Shown: positions 46,458-60,784, counted from the stretch's first letter. The stretch: 64,000 bases of DNA from Gyrodactylus bullatarudis (GCA_012064415.1 SSNU01000055.1:682001-746000), one strand, 5' to 3'. The notes: generated by a model not told the origin, from the letters alone. Program-made: numbers and translations.

Positions 46458-48350
46458 TCCCCATAAATTTTGCATTCTGGACTCATTTCTTTATGTTTCA
46501 CACAAATACACTGTGAAAATTCAAATTATTATTTATCAATCTTTTCCGTATAAAGATGTATAAATATGGAATATTTATGTACAATATGATTACCTCTAAT
46601 CCACAAGACCAGAAAGAAACAGATGATCCATAATTATAATTTCTTATACACATTGAGATGAGTAATACTCAATGAGTATACATTCCACTGAACTAATGCG
46701 ACGCAATTTCTAATTCCTTTTCAATTTTATTTCAATTTACAAGATACCGATATTATTATTACTAGATTACACTCTGGAAATGTGTGTATGTGGACTGTCT
46801 GTGATGATGAAAGAAATAACAATTGACTCAACAATTCGGATACTATATGCATTCTATAATTATTTATTTATTGTTATACTACTCATGATTAATGATTACT
46901 ACTACGATAATGTTCGAATATACATATATATTTTATAAAAGAACTCCTCTTCTCTTATTGGCATTTGATTGAAGGGAACTGAAAGAAAGCAAAACTCCAC
47001 ATCAGAACTCAAATGAAGAAAAAGAATGAATGAAAGACTCCATCATTGGAAAGATATATTGAAAAGGTATGAGTATCTGAAAGGTTATATGAATAATTCT
47101 TTCGAGCATGTACAAAGTTGGGAATCTAAAAATTTCACAAAATTCTCATATTCGAATATTTTGAAGATTTTTTGCTATTCAAATCATGTAAGCCCTACTT
47201 TTACCAATTTGAATGTTTAAGAAGAAGAATATGGTCATTATTCAAATTTCTAATTGGTGACAAATTCCCAATTTTTGAACTTTTAGGCTAAACATTTTTG
47301 ACTATACTTTCTCTCATGTATACACTTTTGACTAGAATAAAATAAATATTTTACTTTTAAGTACACTGTCTTCCGTATTTACACATTTGACTATAGTCAG
47401 TCGTTTCAACCTAGGTCGATCTCGTTTTCGTTTTGTCTTTAGGCCATAAAGTTCACTATGAATAGATTTTTTTCAGAGTGTCAGTGTTATAGGATCAGAC
47501 CAATCAATTTGCGAATAAATCGCTACAGAGAATAAATTTTTGCAAGGCGAACCAATAAATTTTGCCTTGCTGCATGAATCAATCATTCGAATTTCGATTT
47601 CTTAATCATTTTCACTACTCGAATCAAATCAATAAAATTTTGATAATTCAAAATACCTCGAAAATAGTGAATCTGTCTAATTTCTTGTGATCCCTCACCC
47701 TTTTTTGAGATCAATAAAATTTTCTCATTCAAAGTTCGGAAGAATTGGAATTTGGCGAAACTTTAAGTGGATCTTTTGTCTTTTATGATGAAATAGATTC
47801 GTTCCTTGTAAAAATCATGGATTCTCATTCTCTTTATAAAGACCAACTGGGCATTAGTAAAAATGTTTGAAATTGAAGCCTAATTCTAAAGTTGATTTTT
47901 TTTCCAAATGTTCAGTGGCTCTTGTTGACAATTAAGGGTAACGATCAATTTAACGTAAAATTCATTGGTCAAACGACAAAAGTCGATCATACGAAAGAGA
48001 GATTGTATCTGCTTTACAAAGAAAAATAGACCATTTAGATAGATCAATTAGTATTAGTAGTGGTACCCCCTGTCTCTCTCTCTCTCTCTCTCTTTACGAA
48101 GATCTTTTATTCACACATATGGTGAGCACAGACCTCGACGTCTTTCGACAAAGCGAGAAAACTTGTGTGACTTTTTGCTCTTCTCTTTGCAATTACAATA
48201 TCAATCAACATAAGAAAAGACTCTTTTTTCATATTCTCTCTTTATAGGTAACAATTCAAGAAGACGATAGCTGCAGTTCTCTATCAGAAATAGTTATGTA
48301 ATCATCAATCAAATCACAGAGATGAAGGAAAATTAGCCGAGATCAAACTT
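46458..48350. other. Intergenic region WDR7 to Ig-domain gene
   Basis: Includes the WDR7 3' UTR, a strongly diverged foldback-family copy at about 47110-47850 (pieces such as GTTGGGAATCTA and TTTTACCAATTTG), a TC dinucleotide run at 48072-48093, and two tiny upstream ORFs (ATG-TAA near 48296 and a four-codon one near 48322) before the next start. No gene recognised. Confidence 0.45.
48072..48093 (+). repeat. (TC)n microsatellite
   Basis: About 11 TC units on the plus strand, 258 bp upstream of the Ig-domain gene start; such a tract can act as a polypyrimidine or promoter element, but nothing shows that here. Confidence 0.9.
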
Positions 48351-51300
48351 ATGGATTATAGTAGCTGTAATCATTATCAAAAGACGTCGTCAAACCTCTA
48401 CAATCCTCAGAATGGTCCGGGTGAATGTGGAAAGTTCCAATTGCCGCCGCCACCCTCACCCCTCCATCAAATGTATCCACCTGGGAATAATAATAGCAAC
48501 AACGATATTAATATTGTTTATGGAAAGATTGATAATCCACAAAATGTCTATCAGACCACAACATATCAGACAACGACGAATTATTGTCCCTTTGATCCGA
48601 TATTGGAGGTTGATGAAGAGGGAACCTCACTTGGGTCAACTCCGGCGATTTTCAGCCCTGAAAAGTCCGAGAGGACCAACTCTGATAACAAGTCGTTGAC
48701 GAATCAAATGTCTGAGACAAGATACTACTCGAGAAAGTACTCAAATTCGAATTTGGATAATTTTGAAAATTCAGAAAATGCCTATCTATCCAAGGAATAT
48801 ACCTCGATGAAGGAAGCCTTGAAAGAGATTGAAGATATGGTGAGTTTTACGTTAAACTTTCAACTTTGCAAAGCCTATCAAAAGGATAGATTCTTAGACT
48901 CTTTTGATTTTATTGTTGATGTCAAGCTTATCGATTGAATGATTAAAAAAGTCAAAATGTATTTAGTGAAAATCAATGAGTACTACACATGCGTCTTGAC
49001 CGTATTAAAAGTTGTGACTCTTCGCCTTCTTCTTTTTCTCAACTGGAAAAGCAGAATGTAATAATATTGAGCACAATCACGAATCTACTCGCACACACCG
49101 TTGTCAACTCAACTTTATGAACATTTGTCACATTTGGTTCACACTTTTTCAACATTACTGAGTCATAAAAAATCAAAAGTGTGCATCAAACGATGATGAT
49201 GACTTGAAAGACACAAAAGAAAAAAGGCCTATTTTCTATTCGACTGAGGTGAACACTGTAAACGGTATTGATTTAGTAATTTAGTAATAATGATTATTTA
49301 GAATTAATATTTATAATTAATAATTATTATAATTGAATGAAATTTGTGAAATAATATTCACGTCTAATATGATATAACTTTTCATTGAAAAATGGAATGA
49401 TACCGCTTCGTTCAAAAAGTTGATCGTAAATCACCTTAATCTGAGGGTTACAATCGGTTCTTAAACTCTCGTTCCTAATCGATTGAGTTATTTTCAGTTT
49501 TATTGTTATCTCATTTGTTAAAAAGGGGCGGGGGTAGTGATAAATTAGAATGAGTTGCATCATACATCATTGCTTGGGTGTAATCTTTATCATGAACAAA
49601 TATTGCCTATATTTTCATCGTGCAAATAAAGATTTAACTCGTATATTTATATGAAAGGGGATTCTAATGGAATTTACGAAGTAAAAATACACACTTCCGA
49701 ATGAATTTCACTCTAGTACAAATAAGCGTAATGAATCATTAGTAATAATTTTAAAAAACTATATTTTCTAGCTTGATGATGCTAATAGCGTGGCAGATCA
49801 TGATGACTATGAAACCCTAAAGACGAGTAAGTAATTACAACCTTTATTGATAAAAAATATGTACTTTTCGACCGAAAACAAAGCCAAAAAACACTGTAAT
49901 TTCTACATGAGCTTATTTACAAAAAGCCAAATCGATTTATGAATGATTTAAGTAATTGATATGAAGTTGGAAATTTCGATTTTTCCATCAAGAATTCGAA
50001 TTTGTTCAAAATTTTTTCGGAATCCTACTCATGTTGCCCACTTGACGATGCTATTCAGCTTTATTATCCAATCTTGATCCTGGAAAAACTCTTTCGATCA
50101 ACCTCAAACTTTCAGATCAAGAAAAATTTTCAGCTCAAAGTTCGAAAAAATGGGATTTTGCGCCAAATCGAAATTTGAAAAATGACCATATTTTTCATTA
50201 AAAAGATTTTTTTCTGAATTTTTTTCTTCCACTGGTAAAAGTGGGCAACATGAGTAGGATTCCAAAAAATCTTTAACAAATTCGAATTCTTGATGGAAAA
50301 ATCGAGATTTCTGTAAAAACCATAGATTCCCAATTTCATATCAACCAAATTCATAAAAAAGAATTAATTGTCTGATTTAATTATGTAATAAGTGTCGATA
50401 AAAATCCCCAACTATAGATTGAAATACAGGTTACCATAGTTAAATAGCCTTGTGGTTATTTGTTTTTGTCGAAAGGTCTATTGCAAAACTGTTCTCAACT
50501 GATGAACCTTTACCACCATTTAACTTCACATTCTTCATTGTTCACTTAAAAAAACATGATGTAATAATATAACAATATTTGTAGAATAATTCCCAAATTT
50601 AGTTTATCATCCACTCAATCAAATGCTAATTTTATTAGAGCTCAATCATATTGTTAGTAAGTGACGCTAATAATTCGTTATAAATTCTCTAATAGCCTCT
50701 AAACCTGTCTATCGAAATATTAATAAACAAAAGCTAGAGTTGATATAAAGGATGAGAGTTTACTATTTTTCTTTTACAAAATAAAACCCCATATTTGTCT
50801 CCAGATCAAAATCACCTAATAAGGATACATAGACCGATAAGGTATTGGAATAAAAAATGTCACATTCTTTCATCAATGACGAAGATTTGAAGTGATGCTT
50901 CGAATTTGGCCATTCAGTTTATTCACTCGTGAGATTCTGATAAGATAAATGTGTGTGGTGTTGAGTCTTTTATGAAAATAGTAAAAACTCTCCTTTTGAT
51001 AACAACTCCAGCTTTAGATCAGAGAGTGAGGTGAGAATACTCTTACTGTATCTGAATATTTGTTAGATACCTTGAAAAAGAAGGCTCAAACAAATACTTC
51101 CTTGACGACCCTGGAGAGGAAGGCATTCGAAAAAATTACACGGAAAAAGGTGAGACATTTTATTTTTCTCGAAATATGTATGCTAAACAATTTCAGTACG
51201 TTTTAGCTAGAATATTCATAACTTATTCATTCATCAGAAGTTTGGAATATAATTCGTTTATCCCTCGTTTGATGAGAAGTTTAATAATCTCTCTTATTAA

Positions 51301-54300
51301 GCAAAGACATGATGAGGGGGATCCCTAATTTTACAAAAATCCCGGCTAGTCGGAATAGAAAAAGATTCAGTGAGAAATGATCTCAAATTAGTTTTATAAT
51401 AAAATGTTCTCAAAAATAATGGACATAAAATCAATTTTGAGGAGGTTAGAATTCTTAGCGTACAAAAAAAAATTAGAAAGAGGTTAATTCATGAAGGTCT
51501 GGAAATTGGCAATGCTGGTGAAGTGCAAAACTGAGCAGTGTTGGATTCAACTTTTAGGGAAAAGAAGGAAGTTAAATTAAATTATAACTCTTTTCTTTTC
51601 TGACTATCAGTACTTTATTATCATAGGTTAGACTCTTGTATTATTCTATTCTCTCATCTGATTGGACAAAACCAATTGGGATGAGATCATGAAAGTATAT
51701 AAATAGTATTTTGTTTTTTGATTAACTTGTCGTACCACTGAAGAAGGCGTGTGAAGGCAATCACCGTCGAAACTTTTGGATGACCATGGCTGAGAATTCT
51801 AATATTGACCTAAGTTTTAATAAATTTTATATATAGAAAAAAAGATTCAATTCATTAGCAAATACGAAGAACCTGTGGGATATATTATCTTAGCACCTAG
51901 AACAAAATAGTTTCTAGTTAATTGCCTAACCTATTTAACCTTGTTTCTCTTCCATGATTAACTAAAAGCTCAGATTTCCTACAATAATGATTGGTTTCTC
52001 TAGAATTCTATGGTCGTCTAATGATGGATCAATAAAAAATTTGCGCTCAAACATTGAAAGAATGAGATGAAGAATATTTCTATAATCAACTTTTAGTTTA
52101 GCAGATATTGGCCCAAAAAATGACCATTTTCCTGAATTAAAAAAAAATCCAATTAGGTTCTGATCTCTTTATGGATTCCAAGGAATAATTTTCTTCCCGG
52201 CTATCTGGGGAAAAGAGTTTTTTGTAAAATTAGTGAATTCCCACCTCCACATCTTTAAATATACAATGTTTCTGAGGAGAGAGTGAACAAAATGGAAGAG
52301 ATTCATTTAATGTACAAGAATGAGTGAATTCTCTCTTGAGGAAGTGACTTCTCAAATAGCTACTCAAAATAAAATATCAACCCACTCTATTGATGCATCA
52401 GATGCTTCTCTTTAAAAAATTAACTTCCTCTCTTTTATGGTTATAGTCTGAGTTGGAGTTGTCAAAAATCTCGCCAAACAACAACAATACGTGAGTCCAA
52501 TTTATACTAAATCTACGTGGAGGAAAGAATTTAAAGACTAATGTAATTAAAAATTATACTTTTTGTTCTGCAGTAAAACGAGTGAGCTAAAGTAGAAAAA
52601 TTTATTATGTAATTTATCCAAAATACAATACTCTCTCTGTATTTATCAGAAATTAGGCTATGAGATCTTACATCTGCTTTTTTATATGAGAAACCCACCC
52701 AGCAATGTGTGGCCAATATCAAAATACTAGGTAATATTTTAAATTTGGTTGAAATGAAGTTGGGAATCTATGATTTTTACAGAAATCTTGATGTTTTCAT
52801 CAAGAGTTCGAATTTTTCTAAGAATTTTTGAAATCCAACCCATGCTGCCCACTTTTACCAGTTGAAGAAAAAAATATTTTTAATGAAAAATATCGCCATT
52901 TCAATTTGGCTCCAAAATCCTATTTTTTCGAATGTTGAGACAAAATTTTTTATAGATTTGAATGTTGGAGGTTGATAAAAAGAGGTTTTTCAGGATCAAG
53001 ATTAGACAAGAAAATCAATTCAACTGAATCTTATGGTAACTGTCGGTAATATGCCGGTGCTAGTCAGCTTTCTTGTCTAATCTTGATCCTGAAAAATCAT
53101 TTTTGATCAATCTCCAATCTTCAAATCAATAAAAATTTCGTTTCAAAGTTCGAAAAAATGAGATTTTGGCGCCAAATCGAAATTTGAAAAATGGTCATAT
53201 TTTTCATCAAAAAGATTTTTTTTCTTCACCTGGTGGGATTCCAAAAAATCGAAATTTTTAAAAATCCCAACTCCATATCAACCAACTTTAGATAAAATTC
53301 TTAATTCCTATTGATAGATTTATCTTTGAAATCTTTTATGCCAGAAATGCTGAAACTTTTGCTAGTTATTTTTCTCGAAAAATATGTCCATCATTGATGT
53401 ACTGCCCTAATAACCATACTTTGCTATCAAGTTTCTTGCATAAAAATATTGTGTTTTTACTAAAGCTGCCAAAATCGGGCTTACATTTTCTGATAAAATA
53501 CATGAGAGTTTAACTGTTAGCCCGTTAACGTAAACTAATACATAATAATACTAATTATGTTCTGAATATACAATCTACTATGAACAATGAAGCTATAAAT
53601 TCTATAGGGGTCTCAAATTCATTGCTAGAATTTGTACAACCTCTGACAAACATCTCCCTTCAAATCACTGATGATTCCAGCCGGGAATTAAACCTAAAGT
53701 GTTCCCTCTCCACAGCAGTACCGACAGCCATTGTCCAATGGACCTATAATGGTACGTTTTATATACTAGTCAATAAAAATTAAATAAAATGCCGGTTTCA
53801 TTTTAAAAGAATACCATGGCATTCTTTTTTCACAAGTTAATAGAATAAATCTGAAATTTCACCTAAAAGAGAATTTATTCATCGTACTTAAAAATGACAT
53901 ATCTGAGATAAAAGAAGAAAAATATTTATTTTAATAAAAGGAAGCCCAAATCTGCCATTATTCTATCCCACGACAACTTTCGATTCGAAGACGGCTCGTC
54001 TACGAGCTCTCAACGTAAGAGCTGAACATTCAGGTTTATACGCATGTCAAATAACGAATCCTGTCGACTGTTGTACAGCAATAAGTCAATGTCAGGTTAC
54101 CATTGAAGAGTGTACAAGTGATCGTAAGTCTCTTGATGATCCATTATAGATCTATAATCTTGTCTCAAATAGGCTAGTGATCAAAATAATTGGACCTATC
54201 AGATGATAATTATCATTATAATAATTATAATTACAAAAATTAAGAATAGAAATTAATAATAGGAATCAAGATGAAATTTGATTGGTCAGCAGCTGTAAAT

Positions 54301-57300
54301 TGAGTTATATCAACCCTTGTCTGGAGAAAATTCTCATTTATTATTAATGTGATAGAATATATCCTAGTAATAGATTTTTCATCTCCTCTCTAGACTTTCA
54401 TTATTATCGTCATAGGAACTCTGACTTGACGTTAAACTCTTCAGCATCCAGCTTCAATAACTTTGGTTTCGAAATTGACCTTCCCCCAGAGATTGAAGTT
54501 AACGAGGGATCCAACATAGTCATCGAGTGTAAAGTTGCTAAAAATATTCGACTGCCAGTTAATTCAATTCCAATGTAAGTAGACTATGACTGATTTTATT
54601 TACACTCATCTTCAAATTCCTCGTGTCCAGATGGATTCATGACGGAGTACCCCTGATAAGGTCTGGTTCCTTCGATGGTCGAACAGCAAGACTTGCATTT
54701 ATCAAGTGTCGTCTTTCAGATTGTGGACAATACCATGTTGAATTCCCCACGTCAGATACCCGAGGACCGCCTGGTCTCATGTCCAGTACCTGCTGTTTAA
54801 AAGTCAAAGAAATTCATAGACCAACAAATATTCTTCGTCATAGAAAGTCGGATAGCCTCGGAGGCTCTATTGAATCAGACGTGAGTCTCATCTATATAAT
54901 AGCTTGTGAGATGGGAATTTTCACACATAATTTCATCAAAATTTCAGAGGTCTAATTCTCGTTATCCAAGGAAGAACATGAGTCTTGAGAACAAAAAGAC
55001 ACAGATGCCAAATCGGAGTCGTTCGAAAGATGACCAAAGTCTCTCGAAACTATCTAACCAAGCTATACAATGCGATCCTAGTGCATTTCGATTGAGATCA
55101 CCCAGTGCCACTAGTTTGAGTTATGACCCTACAAATCAACCGCAGTCGGAGAACAAACAGAGTCTTAATAACCCCGTTTTTGTTTCTGCCTGTACATCAC
55201 CGATTCGAATTGAAAGTTTTGACAAAACTGATCACAATATCACGCTCAATAATCAGATTTCCTTTGCTAATGTCCCAGCATCGCTGGGAACACCTCTGTT
55301 TTTGAATGTGAACAGTGACATGGGTGATTATCAGAAGCAGATGCACGAAAAACACCAAAGCTCAATGGATCCGGAACAGACATTTACGTTAACTCGAATG
55401 CCACCAAGTTGGATGACGGGAGAGTTACCTTCACAGGTTTGGCGGCGAAAACAAAACTCTCATTCAAATGATAAGCCCGGTAATGACTCGAATAAATCTA
55501 TGCCAACATGTCAGAGTCCAACAAAAACAACTAATTGTCCTCACACCTGTCATATGCTGTCGAAAATGCGCCAAAAGAATATGGCAGACATCCAAAAGCA
55601 AACACCTGAAGCGTTTGAGCGTGCCAGAGCTGCTGCAATGGCTGTTATCTCGAATAGAATTTCTCATAATGACCCGAAGCCTCAGGAAAAAGTCAAAAGA
55701 CCCCAGCTATCGAGTAAAGTTGCTTTGAACCGTTCCCAATCCACAAAGGAAACCACAAACTTGAGTAAAAGCGAAGCAAACAAAGCCCAGGTAGCGAATT
55801 TTCTCCAGGATACTAGATCAACTGTAGAAGAGACCAAAGAGATTGAATCAGCTCTAGCCAACAAGCCGAACTACAATGAAGACGAGGAAAATGTCAACTT
55901 GCCGGCCAATCTCCATGCAGCTAACAATCTGAATGAAGATACTGATGAGGATGACTGCAGGAAAAGTTGCCGGGATAGACTGGAAGCACCTCAGAAGGAT
56001 TCCACCATGAGGAACATGACTAGTCCCAATGTGATAACGACCTGTCCATCGTTCGGAAGTCTCCGAGAGCTGTTTGAGAAAAAGATGAGAGATGCTCTAA
56101 AGTCAACAGTAAAAGGTATTTATCTAACTTTAATTTTCAAATTTGGTTCTTGTGAAATTCTCGATTTCTTCCTCAAGAACTCAAAGGTGACAACAATTTA
56201 TGAAAGTCTTCTTCTCTTTCCGTGTGTAATTGCAATCCCCTTATTTCTTTTCCCAAAATGATTTTGACCATTAATTATCTTAGCATTTTCAAATATTCAT
56301 ATATCCATTTTTATTGATTTCAAAGGGATCGTGTGGTCGAAAAAAGTTTTTCCAGATCAAATTTAGGTATAATCTACATCAAATTCGAGTTCTAGAGGAA
56401 AATATTGAAATTTTTGTAGCTTTTTAGATTTACATATCAACCTACCAGATGTTATTATAATATGTAATTGTTGAAAATGCATTTTAGAACAACCAGTGAA
56501 GCGAAGAGCTTCTGTACATTTGAGTCAGAAATCATCTCATCGTACCCAGTCGCCACAACAGAGTCAAGGACAATCTTCTAAAGCACCATCAGAGCAAATT
56601 GACCGAGAGTCCATATTCCAAGATAGCCAGGGAACGAACGAGGAGAATTCCTTCAACCAAGTCACCCCGGTCAATGAGGACTACCCGACGGGCAGTATGA
56701 CTTGTGGCCATTATCAGAATTCCCCGAAACCAGTCAGCACATTCCATCAGGGACAGACGTCATCACATCATACAGTTCAACCAGCCCATCATCATAATCC
56801 TGATACTTGCATCTATCGTTCACACCATCGAGATCCACCCCAAAGTAAATGGAGGAAGTCGCAACCCCAGCCAACCCCACCCCAACAAATCCCGAGGATT
56901 TCAACCCCCGATGTTATCATTAAAGAGAAGACCTCAAGCAACCCAATTAATCATAGGTGGTCTTTGCAGCCGAATTCCTTGCCCTCTTCAAACAGTAACA
57001 ACAGTAGTTCCATTTTCATTAATCAACCACCTAACCGGAATACCAACTCACCACTTGTTAGTTTATATTTACTTTTCTATATTAAGACAATGTTAAAAAT
57101 CTATTATTTCAGTAGTAAAGAAATTACGTGTAGCCATTTAAAGAAACTAAAACATGAATGAATTTGTAAAAAGATATTGAGGCTAAGTTTGCGTGTTTGA
57201 GATCATGTGCTCTACTGTTATTTTACCCTCATTTAAATGTCCTTGATTTCAAGATAAATATACTCTTTTAAATTATAGCCAAGGCCAAAGACAGAAAGTC

Positions 57301-59537
57301 CGTCGTTGAAGAATTATCATTCACCACACCAGACAAATCAGCTGAATGATTTGGACTCTCGGTTGAATAGTTCGGAGGACATGTCAAATCCAATATTTTC
57401 CAATCAACAACACTCGAATCTCTATCAACAGCAACAACAAGGGAATCAGTCATCACAACAACATCACCTGATAAATAAAATCGGTCACATCGGCCATAAA
57501 GCGATGACCCCATCAACTTCTCCGCCATCTCATCAAGTGAAGCAACATCAAAAGCCAACTGTTGGTTACAGCTCTCCTGTGTATCGTCGAATGGGCCAGA
57601 AAATGCCTCAAAATAGTACGTTTCTAATATGAAGATAATATCTAGCTTAAAAGCTTGATATAGAGCTTAAGACTAGAATTAAGATGTTTAAACCGGAATA
57701 TTCTAAGGAATCTTTTCCGGATTTAACTGAGGAACTAATAGGGGAGCAGGGGGGTTCCAAATGGTTGATCAACACAGTCAAAAGATTTAATTACAACTTG
57801 TTCAAAAGTACTGATTGAGTCAATATTTGGATAACCAATCCGAGTAGCATTTGGCATTTTTCCACTTTATTCTTTATCTCAACTTTTTATTTCAACGCCA
57901 TTCTAGCCAAAACTCAACAGCTTATTAAAGCCTTCAATGAGATTATCGACATGAACAATAGATCGACAACATAAGAAGAAGTCATCATTGATTTCTGTGT
58001 TCAGTAATTCAATGTATGAATTTTTGTTTTTAATCACAAAATATTTGTAAGTTGAACTTGTTCAGTGTTGTCCTCGTCCGAGAAGGTTTTATGTTCATTT
58101 TGATTCGTTTGTTGTCATGTCAATACGATTAGTTCTATTTCTATTAATGTTTAATGTGAAAATCTGCATGAATTCAAATTTCTACGATTGTTTTGTGTCA
58201 TCTAACCTTTTTCCTGAACTGTTCTGATACAAATATTTACAAATTGGACATTCATTTTACGATTAAGTCATGGTTAGTGAATCTGAATTAGAGGTATTAA
58301 TGAAACCACGATAATATGTTACAACAGAAAAAAACATCTCAATTGATTCATTCATAAAATTTGATAGTATCTCTCTTTGTTTTATCAAAAACCATTCATT
58401 CATTTATGATCAGATAACTCTGTGATTATTTTCATATTCAGTCAAGAAAGTTGAGTGCTCTCTAATGGTAAGAAAACTAATCCAGAGATAAAATTTTCTT
58501 TCTTTGATGTGTGATCTCTCTCAAGTCTATTCTCGTTCAGAGATGAGATTTGCATAGCACATACCTTTTCACTCTGTATAGAATTATGCAGTGTCTTTTA
58601 TTTAACTAATAACTCTTTCATTAGACTCTTTATTTTTAGAAAATCATCACAAGTAAAGTAGTCAAACTGTTTTATTTTTCGAATTGTTCACTGCTATAGC
58701 AGTAGTGTAGAGTGTTTCTGGAGAAAAAAATCACCATTCTTGTCAGAACTTCCTGTTCTTTACATTATTTTTTCATTAACACTGTATGTTTTAATCATTT
58801 GTACATTTCATGGAGTAATGAGAAGTTCCGTATCAGGTACATTGAAAAATAATTTAACCCTTCATGTGTCCCTAAAACTACATTTTTATTTTCTTCTCAG
58901 GAAAAAAAACGTACTAAATATTTCCAAAAATCATCCTTCTTAAGTAACCTTGGTTAGCATCAGTGAATCAGCTATCTTTATGAGTTATACATACATTTGT
59001 TAGTTAGAGAAAGTTTTGTGGAACAATAGGACATGTGAAGGGTTAAGAAAGTAGAAGGAAGAATGTAAAAGATGAAAGCAATTCTAATATTCTTTATGAT
59101 GTAAAGTTCAAGGCTACCATCCAAAGCAAAGTTCAATGCTCCTTACATACCCCGGAGATGAGTTGAGGATGAATCTTGACGAAGAAGGAAGTCAACAATC
59201 AAATTCAGCCATGAATTCCAACAACATTTCCACTTTGGTCAATCATCCAGTAAAGGTGCAGACACCCTCGAATAGTTCCATATATTTTCAACATTCCTGT
59301 CCTCCAGCATCCAACGCACCTACAACTGGCCTAATTCCACATCAACATCACCATCATCATTTGATAACAAACCGACGTCAAACATCTCAAGGTAATACTA
59401 ACAAGGCGTATATACCGCCACCACCTCCATTGCCGCCGACACAGCCGCGCCAATCGCCGCCACCTCCACCAACAATACAGAAGAGACATCCATCCCAACA
59501 ACATTCCAATATCTGTCCTAGGGCGGGTAAAATTTAG
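48351..59537 (+). CDS. Large Ig-domain protein with disordered regions and alternative C termini
   Basis: Exons: 48351-48839, 49772-49826, 51067-51149, 52447-52490, 53608-53751, 53941-54123, 54445-54574, 54631-54880, 54948-56115, 56488-57056, 57279-57615, then either 57907-57974 (stop) or 59107-59537 (stop). From 53608 on all joins are in frame. Between 52490 and 53608 the phases disagree, so a small exon is missing or exons 3-4 are skipped (exon 2 joins 53608 in frame). Two Ig domains are visible: Cys in LKCS, WTYN, and NVRAEHSGLYACQI; then IECKV, WIHDG, CRLSDCGQYHVEF. They are followed by about 700 Ser/Gln/Asn/Pro-rich residues with RRAS-type phospho-sites. No membrane segment or reliable signal peptide. 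Ig-plus-polyproline resembles palladin-type actin scaffolds by architecture only; the family is not identified. Confidence 0.7.
49952..50350. repeat. Foldback element, partial copy in Ig-gene intron
   Basis: A shortened left arm (TTGATATGAAGTTGG, TTTTTCCATCAAGAATTCG) and a fuller right arm (ATCTTGATCCTG to CCCAATTTCATATCAACC) of the 25951 family. Central block deleted. Confidence 0.8.
52741..53293. repeat. Foldback element in Ig-gene intron
   Basis: The left arm begins AAATTTGGTTGAAATGAAGT and the right arm ends CCATATCAACCAACTTTA, with the shared GGATCAAGATTAGACAAGAA near the centre in both orientations. The centre is shorter than in the 25951 copy and the arms are more diverged. It fills much of the interval where the Ig-gene exon phases do not match. 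Confidence 0.85.
56340..56445. repeat. Diverged foldback fragment in Ig-gene intron
   Basis: TTTTCCAGATCAAATTTAGG and a following GAAATTTTTGTAGCTTTTTA with ACATATCAACCTACC resemble the outer arm of the family. Weak match. Confidence 0.45.
57975..59106. other. Intron or 3' UTR of the Ig-domain gene
   Basis: Depending on last-exon choice, this is 3' UTR of the short form or intron of the long form. AT-rich; no gene or repeat recognised. Confidence 0.5.
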
Positions 59538-60784
59538 TTACATTTTCTCTTAGGGAAAGGATAGACTCCAGAAAACTAAAGAGACAGAGATAGAATTCAT
59601 ATTCAAAACGTAGAGTCTACATAATATTTTATTTATTTCATCAAACTATGCCAATATTTTACGAGGATAAAACTTTGAATTATTATTATCACGATTTCTT
59701 TCTAATACACACATATTTATTAATACAACGAAATCATCTATCATCCATTAATAATTTTGTGTATTATCAAGTAAATTAGATATATTTTTTCATTTCTCAA
59801 AGGTTCATCAGTAGTGTCTCTCTGATAATGATAAAAGTTAAAAGACTAATGAAAATAATATTTTACAAATTTTAAAAGTTGAAGAAAATTAGAATAAAGG
59901 TAAGCTGAAAAACACCAGAACTCTCCAATAAATAGCAACAGTGGAGAGAAAAAGCTCACATAGGCCGAGGTATAGTTGAAGGTTATAGGAATAATTCTTT
60001 TGAACACACAAGTCTGGTTTATATAGATTTATGAAGAATTTCTCCTTCACTCGAACAGACTCTGTACTGTCATCATTCGGGTTTTTGTATAAAATTGAAA
60101 AATTCGAAATTGAAGCTTCATGCCCTTTCTGTCTGTTAATATCCTTTTTTCTACTTTTCCAATTATGATTTTATGTATGTGGATTTTCGGACGTATTTGA
60201 AAATTTACGTGATTATTTCTATGGTAATATTTTTTCAATGAATAGAGAGAATTCTATTTGCCCTAATAGGGTTTGTTGTGTAGCAAAGTTGAAGGTTTAT
60301 TCTGGTCTATAGATTTCTACACATCATACACCACTAATTATTATAATATAAAGCATACACTATAATATTATTAAAATTACAGTATCATTATGTAGTGTAT
60401 AAACCAAAAGTCAAAAAATGTCCTGTAAAACAAATTTAAATCTTCAATCCTGACAGATGAGAAATAACTATAATAGAAATAATAGATAAAACAATCAATT
60501 TAATTTTGATTTAAATATGTGTATATATATACAGGGTTATTACAAATCGGACAGCTAGCCAAGACTGTTTGATGAAACGTCATAATCATTGATAACTAAA
60601 ATGAATGAAATACCCGATAAATCATTGAATAGATATTGTATTCAGATAGAGGATGAGTAAAAGTATAAAATGCTTTTGTCGTTAATATAGTAATAGCAAA
60701 TAATAATACAGAAAAAAATCAAATTTATAATCAGATCATGGGTAAATAGCAAATTGATTTTTTATTTTTCAAAAAACCGGATCA
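59538..60784. other. Intergenic region Ig-domain gene to EPS15
   Basis: 3' UTRs of convergent genes. TATACAGGGTTATTACAAAT at 60529-60548 looks like a Tc1/mariner-type end, but no partner end was found. TTTATT at 60761-60766 is the minus-strand AATAAA for EPS15. Confidence 0.4.

Noticed and set aside
60529..60548. Mariner-like end TATACAGGGTTATTACAAAT
   Set aside because: No opposite end or transposase remnant within several kilobases; the match is short.
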